This document shows, piece after piece, positions 7,449-15,649 of a stretch of DNA of 64,000 nt. A program made the position numbers and the translations under genes. Position 1 is the first letter of the stretch. The number at the start of each line of letters is the position of its first letter. Under the pieces are notes generated by a model. The model saw only the letters and a list, made by a program, of their open reading frames with translations, did not search any database and was not told the DNA's origin. This DNA comes from Clostridia bacterium. Its GTDB lineage: Bacteria > Bacillota > Clostridia > Christensenellales > Aristaeellaceae. The DNA lies in contig JAFQQT010000001.1 in NCBI GenBank assembly GCA_017410455.1, positions 1 through 64,000 on the forward strand. Reading direction: 5' to 3'.

Positions 7449-10400
7449 TCACTCAGGGATCCTTTCCATCCTGTATGCCTTCTTCTTGCCGATGGCATAC
7501 AGCCACAGCTCCCTGACTTCCTGCCCGGAAATGCGCTCCAATGCCCGGGCGTACCATTCGATCTGCATCGCATACCGCTGCCTGAAGGCATCCTCATCCA
7601 CGATGTGATCCGTCTTGTAATCGACGATGACCCAGCCCACCTGCTCGTGGAAGGCGCAGTCGATCACGCCCTGCAGGAGCGTGTCGTTCATACCCTGCAT
7701 GCGCAGGTTGAAGCTCCACTCGCGCCGCACCTGATCGGCCCGCAGCATCCGCTTTCCCAGCTCGGAGCAGAAGAACTCTGCCGCAGCATCCGTGTCGATC
7801 AGGAGCAGCTCCTGCGCGGTGAAGACGCCACGGTCCACCATGTCGTGCGCCTCCTGCCGCATCAGCGCTGTCGATACGCCGCTTTCCCGCAGCTTTTCCA
7901 AACTTACCAGCGAAAGGAAGCGGTGCATCAGCGTGCCACGCTCTGCGCCCGTGATGCGTCGCTCCTCCATGAATGCCGGGCGCGCGGGGATATCCGACAG
8001 ACGCAGTGGCGCTACGATCTCTTCAGGCTGGCGCTTCGTTTCCGCATCCTCATCGCTGTCCTGCAGGGGCAGCGCATGGTCGTACGCTTCCTTCTTCGCA
8101 ATCGCGCTGACAGAAGTCTTCGCAGGGCCGGTCATATCCGGATCATCCATGCGATCCCACGCCCGAACATACCCCTGCATATCCTGGCCAAGCTGCTCAT
8201 ACAGCCATCCTTCAATGCTGTGATTATCCACAACTTTATCCACAGACAACACCTCTGGATGCTCAACAAGCCTGAAATTCCAAGGGGTTTCACCCTGTGC
8301 ATAACCTGTTGATAACTTGTGGATATGTTGTGCATAATCCCCCTGCATGATCCAGTCCGTCATGCTGGAAGCCTTCCATACGCGGAAGTCGCTGTCCGGT
8401 AATGTCCATATGGCGCGATCCTTCTCCGAGCAGCAGCCGACCATGATGAGACGCTCCTTCGCCCGGGTCATGGCCACATAGAGCAGCCTCGCCCGCTCCG
8501 CTTTCTCGTCCAGCTCCCGCTTCACCTTGAAGGCGTCATCCGCCATGGTCTTTCTGCGGATGTTCATCTGCCGGTTCACATAGGGCATCGCCAGGCCAAG
8601 TTCCGTGTGCATGAGCACCTCGCCGCGGTTCGCCTTGTGCAGCTTTCCGCTCATCTGCATGCAGAACACCACCGGGAATTCGAGGCCCTTGGATTTATGC
8701 ATCGTCATGATGCGCACGAGGTTCTCGCCTTCGCCCAGTATTTTCGCCGTCATGCGGTCATCCGACGCAGCCTGCTGATCCATCATGCGGATGAATTCAG
8801 ACAGCGTCTCGCCGCCATTGGCCTCGAAGTCCACTGCCCGCTGATACAGCATCCGCAGATTCGCCTGCTTCAGCTCCCCCTTCGGCTGCGCGCCACAGGC
8901 AGCGTAGAACCCGGAATCGCGGATCACATGCCATACAAAGTCAGACAAGCGCCTGCTTTCGCGGATGAACCGCCATTGCTGCATCTGCTCGATGAACGCC
9001 CGGCACTTTTCACCGAGGTCGTCCTCATAACCGCAGTACGCATCGAAAGCCTCAGCAAAAGTGACATTCCGTCCCGTTTTCGCCAGGCGGATCGTTCCCA
9101 GCTGCTCATCCGTGAATGCAAAGGGCGGCATCTTCAGTGCAGCCAGGAGCGGCACGTCCTGCAGCGGATTGTCCAGAACCATCAGCAGCGCCTTGACGGA
9201 TTGCACCTCCGGCAGGGCATAATACGCTGCTGCGCCATCGTAAAATACCGGAATCTCCTGACTGCTGAGCAGCTCCACAAGCTTCGGCGCTGTATTGGAC
9301 GCCGCAGAAAGTAGGATCACCATGTCCCGGTATGTGTAGTTGCGCGTTTCATCCCCGTCTTCGAAGGCCTCATTGAGCAGTTCACGGATGCGATCCGCCA
9401 CAATCTTCGCCTCAGCTGCAAGCGCTTCCGGCTTTTCGCCATCCTCACCGGGAGAAATGTCCAGCAGATGCATCTCCACCGGCGGGTCTTCCGTCGTCGT
9501 GCGTCCGCAGATCAGCTCGTCCACAGGCTCGTATGTCAGCTCCGTCACGGCCGGTCGCATCGTCGTGCGGAACACCTGGTTGGTCGCCTCAAGGACGTTT
9601 GCACGGCTGCGGAAATTCTTCTGAAGAATGATTCGCAGCGTCTTGCTCTCCGGATCATCTTCAAAAGTCCTGATTCTGTGCAAAAACAGGGTTGGATCCG
9701 CCTTTCTGAAGCGGTAAATACTCTGTTTCACGTCCCCGACCATGAACATGCAGTTGCTTTCCGAATGGATCGACATCAATATCGCATCCTGCACCTGTGA
9801 AACATCCTGGCACTCATCCACGAAGATGTGGTCGTATTCGCCCTGGATCTGCTTCAGCGCATGCGCGTCCTTCATGATCTGCATGGTGAACTGCTCCATG
9901 TCCGCAAAATCGATGAGGTGCTTCTGCGCCTTTTTCTCGTGGAAAAGCATGTCTGTCCGACGCACAAGCGCCGCCAGACCGCGCAGATGAAACTGAATCG
10001 CGCCAAATTCGAGGTCGAGCCGTTCCTCATCAATTGTCAGAGCATCCAGAGCGTCCTTCACGATCTTCTTGATACTGTCTCGGATCTTCGTAAAGCCCTT
10101 CTGCCAGTCCTTCTGCGCGTCGGTCATGCCACGCACATTCTTCAGTTTCGGCAGAGAAAATTCAGCAAGCGCATTCCTGACGCTCCCGATATCATGCCAG
10201 TTGAGGTACTCCAGTGCCGCACATGCGTCGCAATCCTGCTGCCATGTCTCCATCCTCGCCAGAATTGCATCTTCTTCATTGAGCATCGCGCGCTCTGTTT
10301 GCAGCAGCTGCGAGGTTCCACCCAGCATCATCTTCGTGTGCCGCTGCAATGTGACGAACCACGGGTGGCGTTCATAAGGTTTGTGCAGAATGCCGTCTAT

Positions 10401-10958
10401 TGCCCTTTCCAGCCAGTCATGCGGGTCGGGCAGCGACATGAGGAAATCGTAGAGCTGCGCCGTCATTTCCAGCAGCTTTTTCTGATCATATGCCTGCGCC
10501 AGCTCCATGAGAGACGGGTCATCGCCCTCCTCCAGCAGCTGGTTGAGCGCATCAAGCCACGCCTCCTGGAAGAGCATTTTCCGTTTCTGATCATCGCAGA
10601 CGGTCATCATTGGGTCAATGCCGATCACCTGAAAGTGATTTTTCAGCACCTTCTGGCAGAAGGAGTGGATCGTTGAGATCTCCGTCGTCTCCAGATCATC
10701 CAGTGCCTTTGCAAACACATCCGGGTTGGCAATCGCCTCCTGCGTCAGCTTCTTGTTCAGTCGCTGGCGCATCTCGCCAGCTGCCGCTTTTGTGAAGGTC
10801 ACGATGAGCATGCGGTTCATCTGCGCACCTTCGCGGATCAGCTGAACGATCCGCTCAATCAGCACGGCCGTTTTTCCTGAACCAGCAGCCGCGCTGACAA
10901 GGATTGTCCGGTTACGTGCGTCGATCGCCAGCTTCTGTTGAGGCGTCCAATTCGGCAT
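7449..10958 (-). CDS. addA: ATP-dependent helicase/nuclease AddA
   Basis: 1,169 residues. The N-terminal UvrD-type helicase has Walker A at residues 26-30 (GSGKT in VSAAAGSGKT), Walker B in FVDECQD, and GDVKQSIYRFR and MTMHKSKGLEFPVVF further on. The C-terminus carries the RecB-type nuclease motif with GVIDCAF and VDYKTD. With AddB it forms the Bacillota end-resection complex that loads RecA at double-strand breaks. AddB is not adjacent. The ATG at 10958 has AAGGAGGG 6 nt upstream; longer reading from 11042 would run into a parS site. The coding sequence contains a cluster of DnaA boxes (8224-8337). Confidence 0.95.
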   Translation of the reverse strand: MPNWTPQQKLAIDARNRTILVSAAAGSGKTAVLIERIVQLIREGAQMNRMLIVTFTKAAAGEMRQRLNKKLTQEAIANPDVFAKALDDLETTEISTIHSFCQKVLKNHFQVIGIDPMMTVCDDQKRKMLFQEAWLDALNQLLEEGDDPSLMELAQAYDQKKLLEMTAQLYDFLMSLPDPHDWLERAIDGILHKPYERHPWFVTLQRHTKMMLGGTSQLLQTERAMLNEEDAILARMETWQQDCDACAALEYLNWHDIGSVRNALAEFSLPKLKNVRGMTDAQKDWQKGFTKIRDSIKKIVKDALDALTIDEERLDLEFGAIQFHLRGLAALVRRTDMLFHEKKAQKHLIDFADMEQFTMQIMKDAHALKQIQGEYDHIFVDECQDVSQVQDAILMSIHSESNCMFMVGDVKQSIYRFRKADPTLFLHRIRTFEDDPESKTLRIILQKNFRSRANVLEATNQVFRTTMRPAVTELTYEPVDELICGRTTTEDPPVEMHLLDISPGEDGEKPEALAAEAKIVADRIRELLNEAFEDGDETRNYTYRDMVILLSAASNTAPKLVELLSSQEIPVFYDGAAAYYALPEVQSVKALLMVLDNPLQDVPLLAALKMPPFAFTDEQLGTIRLAKTGRNVTFAEAFDAYCGYEDDLGEKCRAFIEQMQQWRFIRESRRLSDFVWHVIRDSGFYAACGAQPKGELKQANLRMLYQRAVDFEANGGETLSEFIRMMDQQAASDDRMTAKILGEGENLVRIMTMHKSKGLEFPVVFCMQMSGKLHKANRGEVLMHTELGLAMPYVNRQMNIRRKTMADDAFKVKRELDEKAERARLLYVAMTRAKERLIMVGCCSEKDRAIWTLPDSDFRVWKASSMTDWIMQGDYAQHIHKLSTGYAQGETPWNFRLVEHPEVLSVDKVVDNHSIEGWLYEQLGQDMQGYVRAWDRMDDPDMTGPAKTSVSAIAKKEAYDHALPLQDSDEDAETKRQPEEIVAPLRLSDIPARPAFMEERRITGAERGTLMHRFLSLVSLEKLRESGVSTALMRQEAHDMVDRGVFTAQELLLIDTDAAAEFFCSELGKRMLRADQVRREWSFNLRMQGMNDTLLQGVIDCAFHEQVGWVIVDYKTDHIVDEDAFRQRYAMQIEWYARALERISGQEVRELWLYAIGKKKAYRMERIPE
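8224..8337. other. DnaA-box cluster II inside addA
   Basis: Direct boxes TTATCCACA at 8224-8232 and 8236-8244; inverted boxes TGTGCATAA at 8296-8304 and 8329-8337 (TTATGCACA on the other strand), TGTTGATAA at 8307-8315 and TGTGGATAT at 8318-8326. Four are exact matches to TTATNCACA. The sites encode residues such as VDKVVDNHS and HIHKLSTGYAQ of AddA, in a region between helicase and nuclease parts where sequence is normally poorly conserved. Confidence 0.8.
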
Positions 10959-11009
10959 GATGATCCCTCCTTCATGAATATTGTACCACAGCTCGTCAAC
11001 AGATGAAAG

Positions 11010-11025
11010 TGTTTCACGTGAAACA
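11010..11025. other. parS site 2
   Basis: TGTTTCACGTGAAACA, a perfect 16-bp palindrome matching the parS consensus. It lies between addA and recF, 52 bp upstream of the addA start. Confidence 0.94.
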
Positions 11026-11193
11026 TCTTCAATATTCAGCACTTACCTATTAGTTCTTATAATATTATTTTTTATTATCTGCAGGCCTCTATTTTACTGA
11101 CTTTATCTGCCCATGCCGTGTTGTTTTGATTTTCATGACACACATTCAACTCTTCCTTCATTTTCAAAGCTGATGAATCCATCTCAGTGCCAC

Positions 11194-11238
11194 GTACAAA
11201 ACAGCCTGAAAGCATCATCTGCGCATGCTTTCAGGCTG
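11194..11238 (-). terminator. intrinsic terminator after recF
   Basis: On the minus strand a perfect 14-bp stem CAGCCTGAAAGCAT / ATGCTTTCAGGCTG with a 9-nt loop, followed by TTTTGT. It separates recF from addA. The whole intergenic stretch 10959-11266 holds this terminator, two parS sites and no gene. Confidence 0.8.
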
Positions 11239-11248
11239 AAATTATCGT

Positions 11249-11264
11249 TGTTTCACGTGAAACA
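11249..11264. other. parS site 3
   Basis: TGTTTCACGTGAAACA, identical to site 2 and 239 bp from it. It ends 3 bp before the last base of the recF stop codon. Confidence 0.94.
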
Positions 11265-11266
11265 TT

Positions 11267-12439
11267 TCAGATATCAAGATCATCGAGGTTCTCTGGCGGT
11301 TGCTCTACTGTCTCTCCAGCAGACTTTTCATGAACGTGTGCAAAGCCCTCACGGTCCATGAAAACCTGGTAACTCCGCTGCTCGCTGCAACCTTCGAGGT
11401 CGCTTTCGTCCGTGCAGGTAATGAACGTCTGCAGTCCGTTGATCTCCTGCAACAGGTGCGTACGACGGGTCATGTCCAGCTCGCTCATCACATCGTCCAA
11501 CAAGAGGATAGGCGCGTCGCCCGTTTCCATCCTGAACACATGCAGCTGCGCCAGCTTCATGCTCAGGGCAGCCGTGCGGATCTGCCCCTGGGACGCGAAC
11601 ACCTTCATGTCCCGGCCATTCAGCGTCAGCGCAATGTCCTCGCGGTGGACGCCGACGCTCGTTCCGCTGCGGAACATATCATCCTGTCGGGATTTTCGGA
11701 GCGCCTGCCTTGTGTAGCTCACGACGTCGGCCTGATCCGGCACGCTGCAGGCGTAGGTCATGGCAAACTGCTCATACTCCCTGCCGCTGATGGATGCATA
11801 CCGGCTCTGCGCAAACTCAGCAGCCCGCGCCACCATGCGCCGCCGGAGGGGGACAATGATTTCCGCCTGCAGGGCCATGGCTTCCTCAAAAGCGTCGAGC
11901 AAGGAAGCATCCGGCTTTTCGCCCTTTTTACCTTCGCGGAGCATGGCATTGCGCTGATCCAGCGCCTTCTGATACTGCTGGAGGGCTGTGAAATAGCCCG
12001 TGCTCATCTGCGAAAGCATCATGTCGAGATAGCGGCGACGCACCGAAGGCCCTTCCTTCACCAGCATCAGGTCTTCCGGTGAAAAAATGACGCAACGCAC
12101 ATGCCCCATCAGGTCCGACAGGCGCGAAGCCCGCTTTCTGTCCACGAAGATCGTCTTTTTCCGTGCATCACTCGGGGTCAGCTTCACCTGCACGTCCATC
12201 CGGACGCCATTCTTGCGCATCTGCACGCCGACAGCCGCCGCTTCAGCGCCTTTGCGCACCACTTCCCGATCCTGCGAAGTGCGGTGGCTTCGACCAAGCG
12301 CGCAATAATGAATGGCTTCGAGCAGGTTGGTCTTGCCAGAACCATTCTGTCCGAACAGAATATTTACTCCCGGATGCGGATGCAGCTCGATTTCGCCGTA
12401 GTTCCGGAAGTCCCTTAGCTTTAATGTCTCAATTACCAT
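11267..12439 (-). CDS. recF: DNA replication and repair protein RecF
   Basis: 390 residues. Walker A FGQNGSGKTNLLEAI at residues 29-43, signature-type region FASQGQIRTAALSMKLAQL and Walker B PILLLDDVMSELD identify the ABC/SMC-type ATPase RecF, which with RecO and RecR loads RecA at single-strand gaps. It lies downstream of dnaN as in most Bacillota, but the small S4-domain gene usually found between them (yaaA/rlbA) is absent. No clear ribosome binding site is seen before the ATG, so translation may depend on upstream coupling or be weak. A terminator follows it. Confidence 0.95.
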   Translation of the reverse strand: MVIETLKLRDFRNYGEIELHPHPGVNILFGQNGSGKTNLLEAIHYCALGRSHRTSQDREVVRKGAEAAAVGVQMRKNGVRMDVQVKLTPSDARKKTIFVDRKRASRLSDLMGHVRCVIFSPEDLMLVKEGPSVRRRYLDMMLSQMSTGYFTALQQYQKALDQRNAMLREGKKGEKPDASLLDAFEEAMALQAEIIVPLRRRMVARAAEFAQSRYASISGREYEQFAMTYACSVPDQADVVSYTRQALRKSRQDDMFRSGTSVGVHREDIALTLNGRDMKVFASQGQIRTAALSMKLAQLHVFRMETGDAPILLLDDVMSELDMTRRTHLLQEINGLQTFITCTDESDLEGCSEQRSYQVFMDREGFAHVHEKSAGETVEQPPENLDDLDI

Positions 12440-12460
12440 TTTATTTATAATTCAATAATA

Positions 12461-12499
12461 GAATACAGGCTGGAAGTATAACCATTCCGGCCTGTATTC
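12461..12499 (-). terminator. hairpin between dnaN and recF (terminator or attenuator)
   Basis: GAATACAGGCTGGAA pairs with TTCCGGCCTGTATTC around a 9-nt loop. On the minus strand it is followed by TATTATTGAATT rather than a run of T, so it may only partly stop transcription from dnaN into recF. Confidence 0.45.
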
Positions 12500-12515
12500 C
12501 ATGATGTTTTTATAC

Positions 12516-13631
12516 TCAGTTGAACACGCGGACCGGCAGGATCAGATACAGGAACTGATCGCCCTCCCGGGGCTTGACGATGCAGGGGCTGACGTTGCTG
12601 TTGAAGTGCATGCACAGCTCATCGTCGGTGATGTTGCGGATGACGTCGGTGATGTACTTGGCGTTGAAGGCGATATCCAGCGGATCGCCATCCAGGCGCG
12701 CGTCCAGCTCCTCGTGCACATCGCCCAGCTCGGCGTTGGAGGTGATGGCCATGGTATCGGCGCTGAAGGCCATGCGGATGAGGTTGTTCTTGCCTTCGCG
12801 GGCCATGAGGCTGGCGCGGTCAATGGCATTCTGCACCTCGTCGCGGTTGGCCGTCACCGTGGTCTTGAAGGAGGGCGGCAGGATGCGGCGGTAGTCGATG
12901 TATTCGCCGGCCAGCAGCACGGTGGAGAGCTTCGTGTTGCCGAAGAAGGCCTGCATGCGGGTCTTGTCGATCAGCATCCGGCAGAACTCGTCCTCATCCG
13001 CCAGGATCCTGGACAGCTCGCCCAGCACGCGGCCGGGAATGACCGCCTTGAGGTTCTCCGTGCCTTCAGGAAGCTCAAAGGGCTGATAGACCTTCTGCAT
13101 CGCCAGGCGGAAGCCATCCAGGGCAACCATGCGCGCCTCATCGGCCGTAACCTCCAGCAGACAGCCGGTCAGGATCTGGCGGCTTTCGTCCGTGGCGATG
13201 GCGAACACCACGCGACTGATCATCTCGCGCAGCTGCTTCTGCGGAATGCTGACGTTCACACCCTTGTCCACGTCGCCCATCTCGGGGTAATCCGCCGGAT
13301 TCATGCCCGCCAGCTTGGATTTGGAGGACATGCAGTGGATGTGCGCAGCGTGGTCGTCGCCCACCTTGACGGTGACATTGCCGCCGGGGAGCTTGCGCAC
13401 CAGCTCGGTGAAGAGCTTGCCGGGCAGAACCGTGCGTCCCGCCTCGCGGATCTCAGCGTAGAGGTGCGTCTCGATGGTCAGGCTGCCATCGGAGCAGGTG
13501 AGCGTCAGCGTGTCGCCCTCGGCGTCCATCAGCACGCCTTCCAGCACAGGCTTGGCCGGACGGGCCGCCAGCGCGCGGGTTACGGTATTCAGGCCCTCCA
13601 GAAGGGTCTGCACGTTCATTGTGAATTGCAT
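12516..13631 (-). CDS. dnaN: DNA polymerase III beta sliding clamp
   Basis: 371 residues, the usual length for the clamp that encircles DNA and tethers the replicative polymerase. Recognisable segments are RPAKPVLEGVLMDAEGD, IETHLYAEIREAGRTVLPGK (domain 1), DGFRLAMQ (domain 2) and the C-terminal FLYLILPVRVFN. AAAGGATG lies upstream of the ATG. It is transcribed leftward, away from DnaA-box cluster III. In most Bacillota dnaA would lie directly upstream of this gene; here it does not. Confidence 0.97.
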   Translation of the reverse strand: MQFTMNVQTLLEGLNTVTRALAARPAKPVLEGVLMDAEGDTLTLTCSDGSLTIETHLYAEIREAGRTVLPGKLFTELVRKLPGGNVTVKVGDDHAAHIHCMSSKSKLAGMNPADYPEMGDVDKGVNVSIPQKQLREMISRVVFAIATDESRQILTGCLLEVTADEARMVALDGFRLAMQKVYQPFELPEGTENLKAVIPGRVLGELSRILADEDEFCRMLIDKTRMQAFFGNTKLSTVLLAGEYIDYRRILPPSFKTTVTANRDEVQNAIDRASLMAREGKNNLIRMAFSADTMAITSNAELGDVHEELDARLDGDPLDIAFNAKYITDVIRNITDDELCMHFNSNVSPCIVKPREGDQFLYLILPVRVFN

Positions 13632-13689
13632 GGAATCATCCTTTCCATCAACTTAGATAGCAGTATATGAAGAGTCGTAGCAGATACAG

Positions 13690-14035
13690 GGGGTGTGGAT
13701 TCTGTGGAAAACCCCCGCAACATGCCGATTCTGCGGGCTTTGGCCCAAAGGATAACATTGTGGAAAAAAGGCGCATCTGTCCACCGGGTTGTGGACAAGA
13801 GAACCCTTTGGGTTATATTCGTTTTCAGCCGGCCGGATTCCTGCCTGCGCGGCATGCATAGGATGCATATTTTTTTCTTTCCGCAGGCGCCAGAAGAGGG
13901 TGTGCGACAGCGTCTGCCAAAAAGAATCAACAGGTTCCACAGCCTGTGGATAAAATGCATGTGGATGAGCGAAAATGCCTGACTCAACGCGCTTTTGGGT
14001 TTTTTACGTCATTCATCCACCTTTTATCCACAGCG
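13690..14035. other. DnaA-box cluster III, candidate oriC upstream of dnaN
   Basis: Noncoding DNA between dnaN and the RpiB-like gene. Boxes: inverted TGTGGATTC (13694), TGTGGAAAA (13703 and 13759), TGTGGACAA (13790), TGTGGATAA (13945, exact consensus), TGTGGATGA (13960); direct TCATCCACC (14013) and TTATCCACA (14024-14032, exact). T-rich stretches occur at 13867-13880 and 14129-14138. By eye the plus strand is C-rich to the left and G-rich to the right of this area, including over minus-strand genes, as expected where leading strands diverge. Small ORFs here look non-coding. Confidence 0.75.
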
Positions 14036-14126
14036 GAGGGCTCCTGCATCCGCGTGAATGCATACGATGAATAATGTTGCATAAAGGAAAAAGTATGCAG
14101 AAACAGGTGCAGGAAGTCCTGCAAAC

Positions 14127-14155
14127 TTGCTTTTTTCCATAAAAGATGATATCAT
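14127..14155 (+). promoter_or_regulatory. sigma-A promoter of the RpiB-like gene
   Basis: TTGCTT (14127-14132), 17-nt spacer ending in TGA (extended -10), TATCAT (14150-14155). A leader of about 110 nt precedes the start codon. Confidence 0.6.
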
Positions 14156-14272
14156 GAATTCACGATGTGTGCAAGGGGTTGCCACCCGGCGATCTGCTTC
14201 CGGCATGCATCTGTACGGATCATCAGCGCCCTGACAGGGCGGAAATCTTCATAACAGAAAGGATCATGACAC

Positions 14273-14905
14273 ATGCGCATTGCTCTGATGAATGAAAACA
14301 GCCAGGCGGCTAAGAACCCGATGATCGAGGCTTCCCTGAAGAAGGTCGTTGAACCCATGGGCCACGAGGTGGTCAACTTCGGCATGTACACGGCGGATGA
14401 CGCCTGTCAGCTGACTTACGTCAAGATCGGCCTGCTGGCATGCATCCTGCTGGAGACCGGCGCGGTGGATTATGTGGTGACGGGCTGCGGCACGGGCGAA
14501 GGCGCCATGCTGGCCTGCAATGCCTTCCCCGGCGTGCTCTGCGGCCACCTGTGCGATCCCTCCGATGGCTACATGTTCGCCCACATCAACGATGGCAACT
14601 GCGTGGCGCTGCCCTTCGCCAAGGATTTCGGCTGGGGCGCTGAGCTGAAGCTGGAGATGATCTTCCAGCAGCTCTTCGGCTTCGGTCATGGCCAGGGCTA
14701 CCCCAAGGAGCGCGTCGTGCCCGAGCAGCGCAACAAGAAGATCCTCGACCAGGTCAAGCTGGTGACCCACCGCAAGCTGATCGAGATCCTGCACGACATC
14801 GACCAGGACTTCCTGCGCGAGACCATCTCCGGCGAGCACTTCGCTGAGCTGTTCTACCCCTTCTGCAAGGATGAGGAAGTGGCCGCCTACCTGCGCAGCC
14901 TGTAA
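14273..14905 (+). CDS. RpiB/LacA/LacB-family sugar-phosphate isomerase
   Basis: 210 residues. MRIALMNENS and VVTGCGTGEGAMLACNAFPGVLCG match the RpiB fold; Cys72 in GCGTG sits where ribose-5-phosphate isomerase B has its catalytic cysteine. The N-terminal RpiB-like core covers about 150 residues, the length of a usual RpiB; the remaining 60 form an extra C-terminal part seen in a Clostridia subgroup. The substrate could be ribose-5-phosphate or another aldose/ketose phosphate. GAAAGGA lies 9 nt before the ATG. It sits on the rightward side of the presumed origin, where dnaA might be expected. Confidence 0.8.
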   Translation: MRIALMNENSQAAKNPMIEASLKKVVEPMGHEVVNFGMYTADDACQLTYVKIGLLACILLETGAVDYVVTGCGTGEGAMLACNAFPGVLCGHLCDPSDGYMFAHINDGNCVALPFAKDFGWGAELKLEMIFQQLFGFGHGQGYPKERVVPEQRNKKILDQVKLVTHRKLIEILHDIDQDFLRETISGEHFAELFYPFCKDEEVAAYLRSL

Positions 14906-14920
14906 GATCAGAAACATATG

Positions 14921-14958
14921 AACGGAGCGCCCTGCTGCGATGTGGGGCGCTCCGTTTT
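14921..14958 (+). terminator. intrinsic terminator after the RpiB-like gene
   Basis: AACGGAGCGCCC pairs with GGGGCGCTCCGTT, followed by TTT. It may also serve the convergent SprT-like gene. Confidence 0.8.
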
Positions 14959-14964
14959 GATGCT

Positions 14965-15543
14965 TCAGATGCTGCAGTTTTCAATGACCCACCCGGCGGG
15001 AAAGCGGCGCATGACGCCATCGGAAAAGGTCAGGCAGATGATGGGGTTAACCGAATTCGGGGTCATGCCGGTGATGACGCCCGCGCCATAGGTCGGGTGG
15101 ATCACCCTGTCGCCCAGGTGCAGGTCGGTAAGCAGGCTGCGCACAACGGCGGTCTGTTCTTCCTGCTTCTTCTCCTCCTGCCGCATGGCGCGGGCGCGGT
15201 CCACATTGTACAGGCGTGCCGGATCTGCGCTGACTTCGATGCAGCATTTCTTCCACGTGCGGCCGTGGTCCCGCTCCTGAATGCCATGGTAGCGGGCGTC
15301 GACCATGTGATGGGCATATTCGTGGCGGATAACGTCGATCAGCGTGCTGTCGGGGTGGTCGTCATTCTCGAAGTACTTGCGGGAGAATGTGAAAAACGGC
15401 GGGCGATCGCCATTGCCATAATGGTACATGCCCAGATAGCGGGAGCTGTTGTTGAATGTGATTGCCAGATCGCTGCCGTGCAGGCCGGTCTTCAGGTCGA
15501 GGCGGCGCATTTCCATGCGGATGCGTTCTTCAGGCCATCTCAT
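14965..15543 (-). CDS. SprT-like zinc metalloprotease with C-terminal Tudor-like domain
   Basis: 192 residues. HEYAHH at residues 74-79 gives the HExxH zinc site, and ERDHGRTWKKC supplies the third histidine, as in SprT/Spartan proteins, which cleave DNA-crosslinked proteins in eukaryotes; the bacterial role is unclear. Residues 140-190 contain GDRVIHPTYGAGVITGM, a motif shared with the C-terminal Tudor-like domain of UvrD/PcrA helicases, which binds RNA polymerase. A basic linker joins both parts. AAGGAGGT lies 6 nt before ATG 15543, so a longer start at 15582 is rejected. There is no signal peptide; it is cytoplasmic. Confidence 0.8.
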   Translation of the reverse strand: MRWPEERIRMEMRRLDLKTGLHGSDLAITFNNSSRYLGMYHYGNGDRPPFFTFSRKYFENDDHPDSTLIDVIRHEYAHHMVDARYHGIQERDHGRTWKKCCIEVSADPARLYNVDRARAMRQEEKKQEEQTAVVRSLLTDLHLGDRVIHPTYGAGVITGMTPNSVNPIICLTFSDGVMRRFPAGWVIENCSI

Positions 15544-15606
15544 GCGGATACCTCCTTCTGTCGTTCGTGACAGGCCTGTCAACGCATGGGTGAGGCGGTA
15601 TTATCA

Positions 15607-15639
15607 CAAAAGCCCCCGCAGGCGTGTTGCTGCGGGGGA
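15607..15639 (-). terminator. intrinsic terminator after the SH3b-repeat gene
   Basis: On the minus strand CCCCCGCAG pairs with CTGCGGGGG, followed by CTTTTGTG. Confidence 0.8.
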
Positions 15640-15649
15640 CAAAGCTGCA

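Noticed and set aside
13667..13987. Short ORFs on both strands in the dnaN upstream region
   Set aside because: They overlap DnaA boxes, lack ribosome binding sites and look non-coding.
15248..15262. TTCCACGTGCGG as a fourth parS site
   Set aside because: Only one half matches; it lies in the SprT-like coding sequence.
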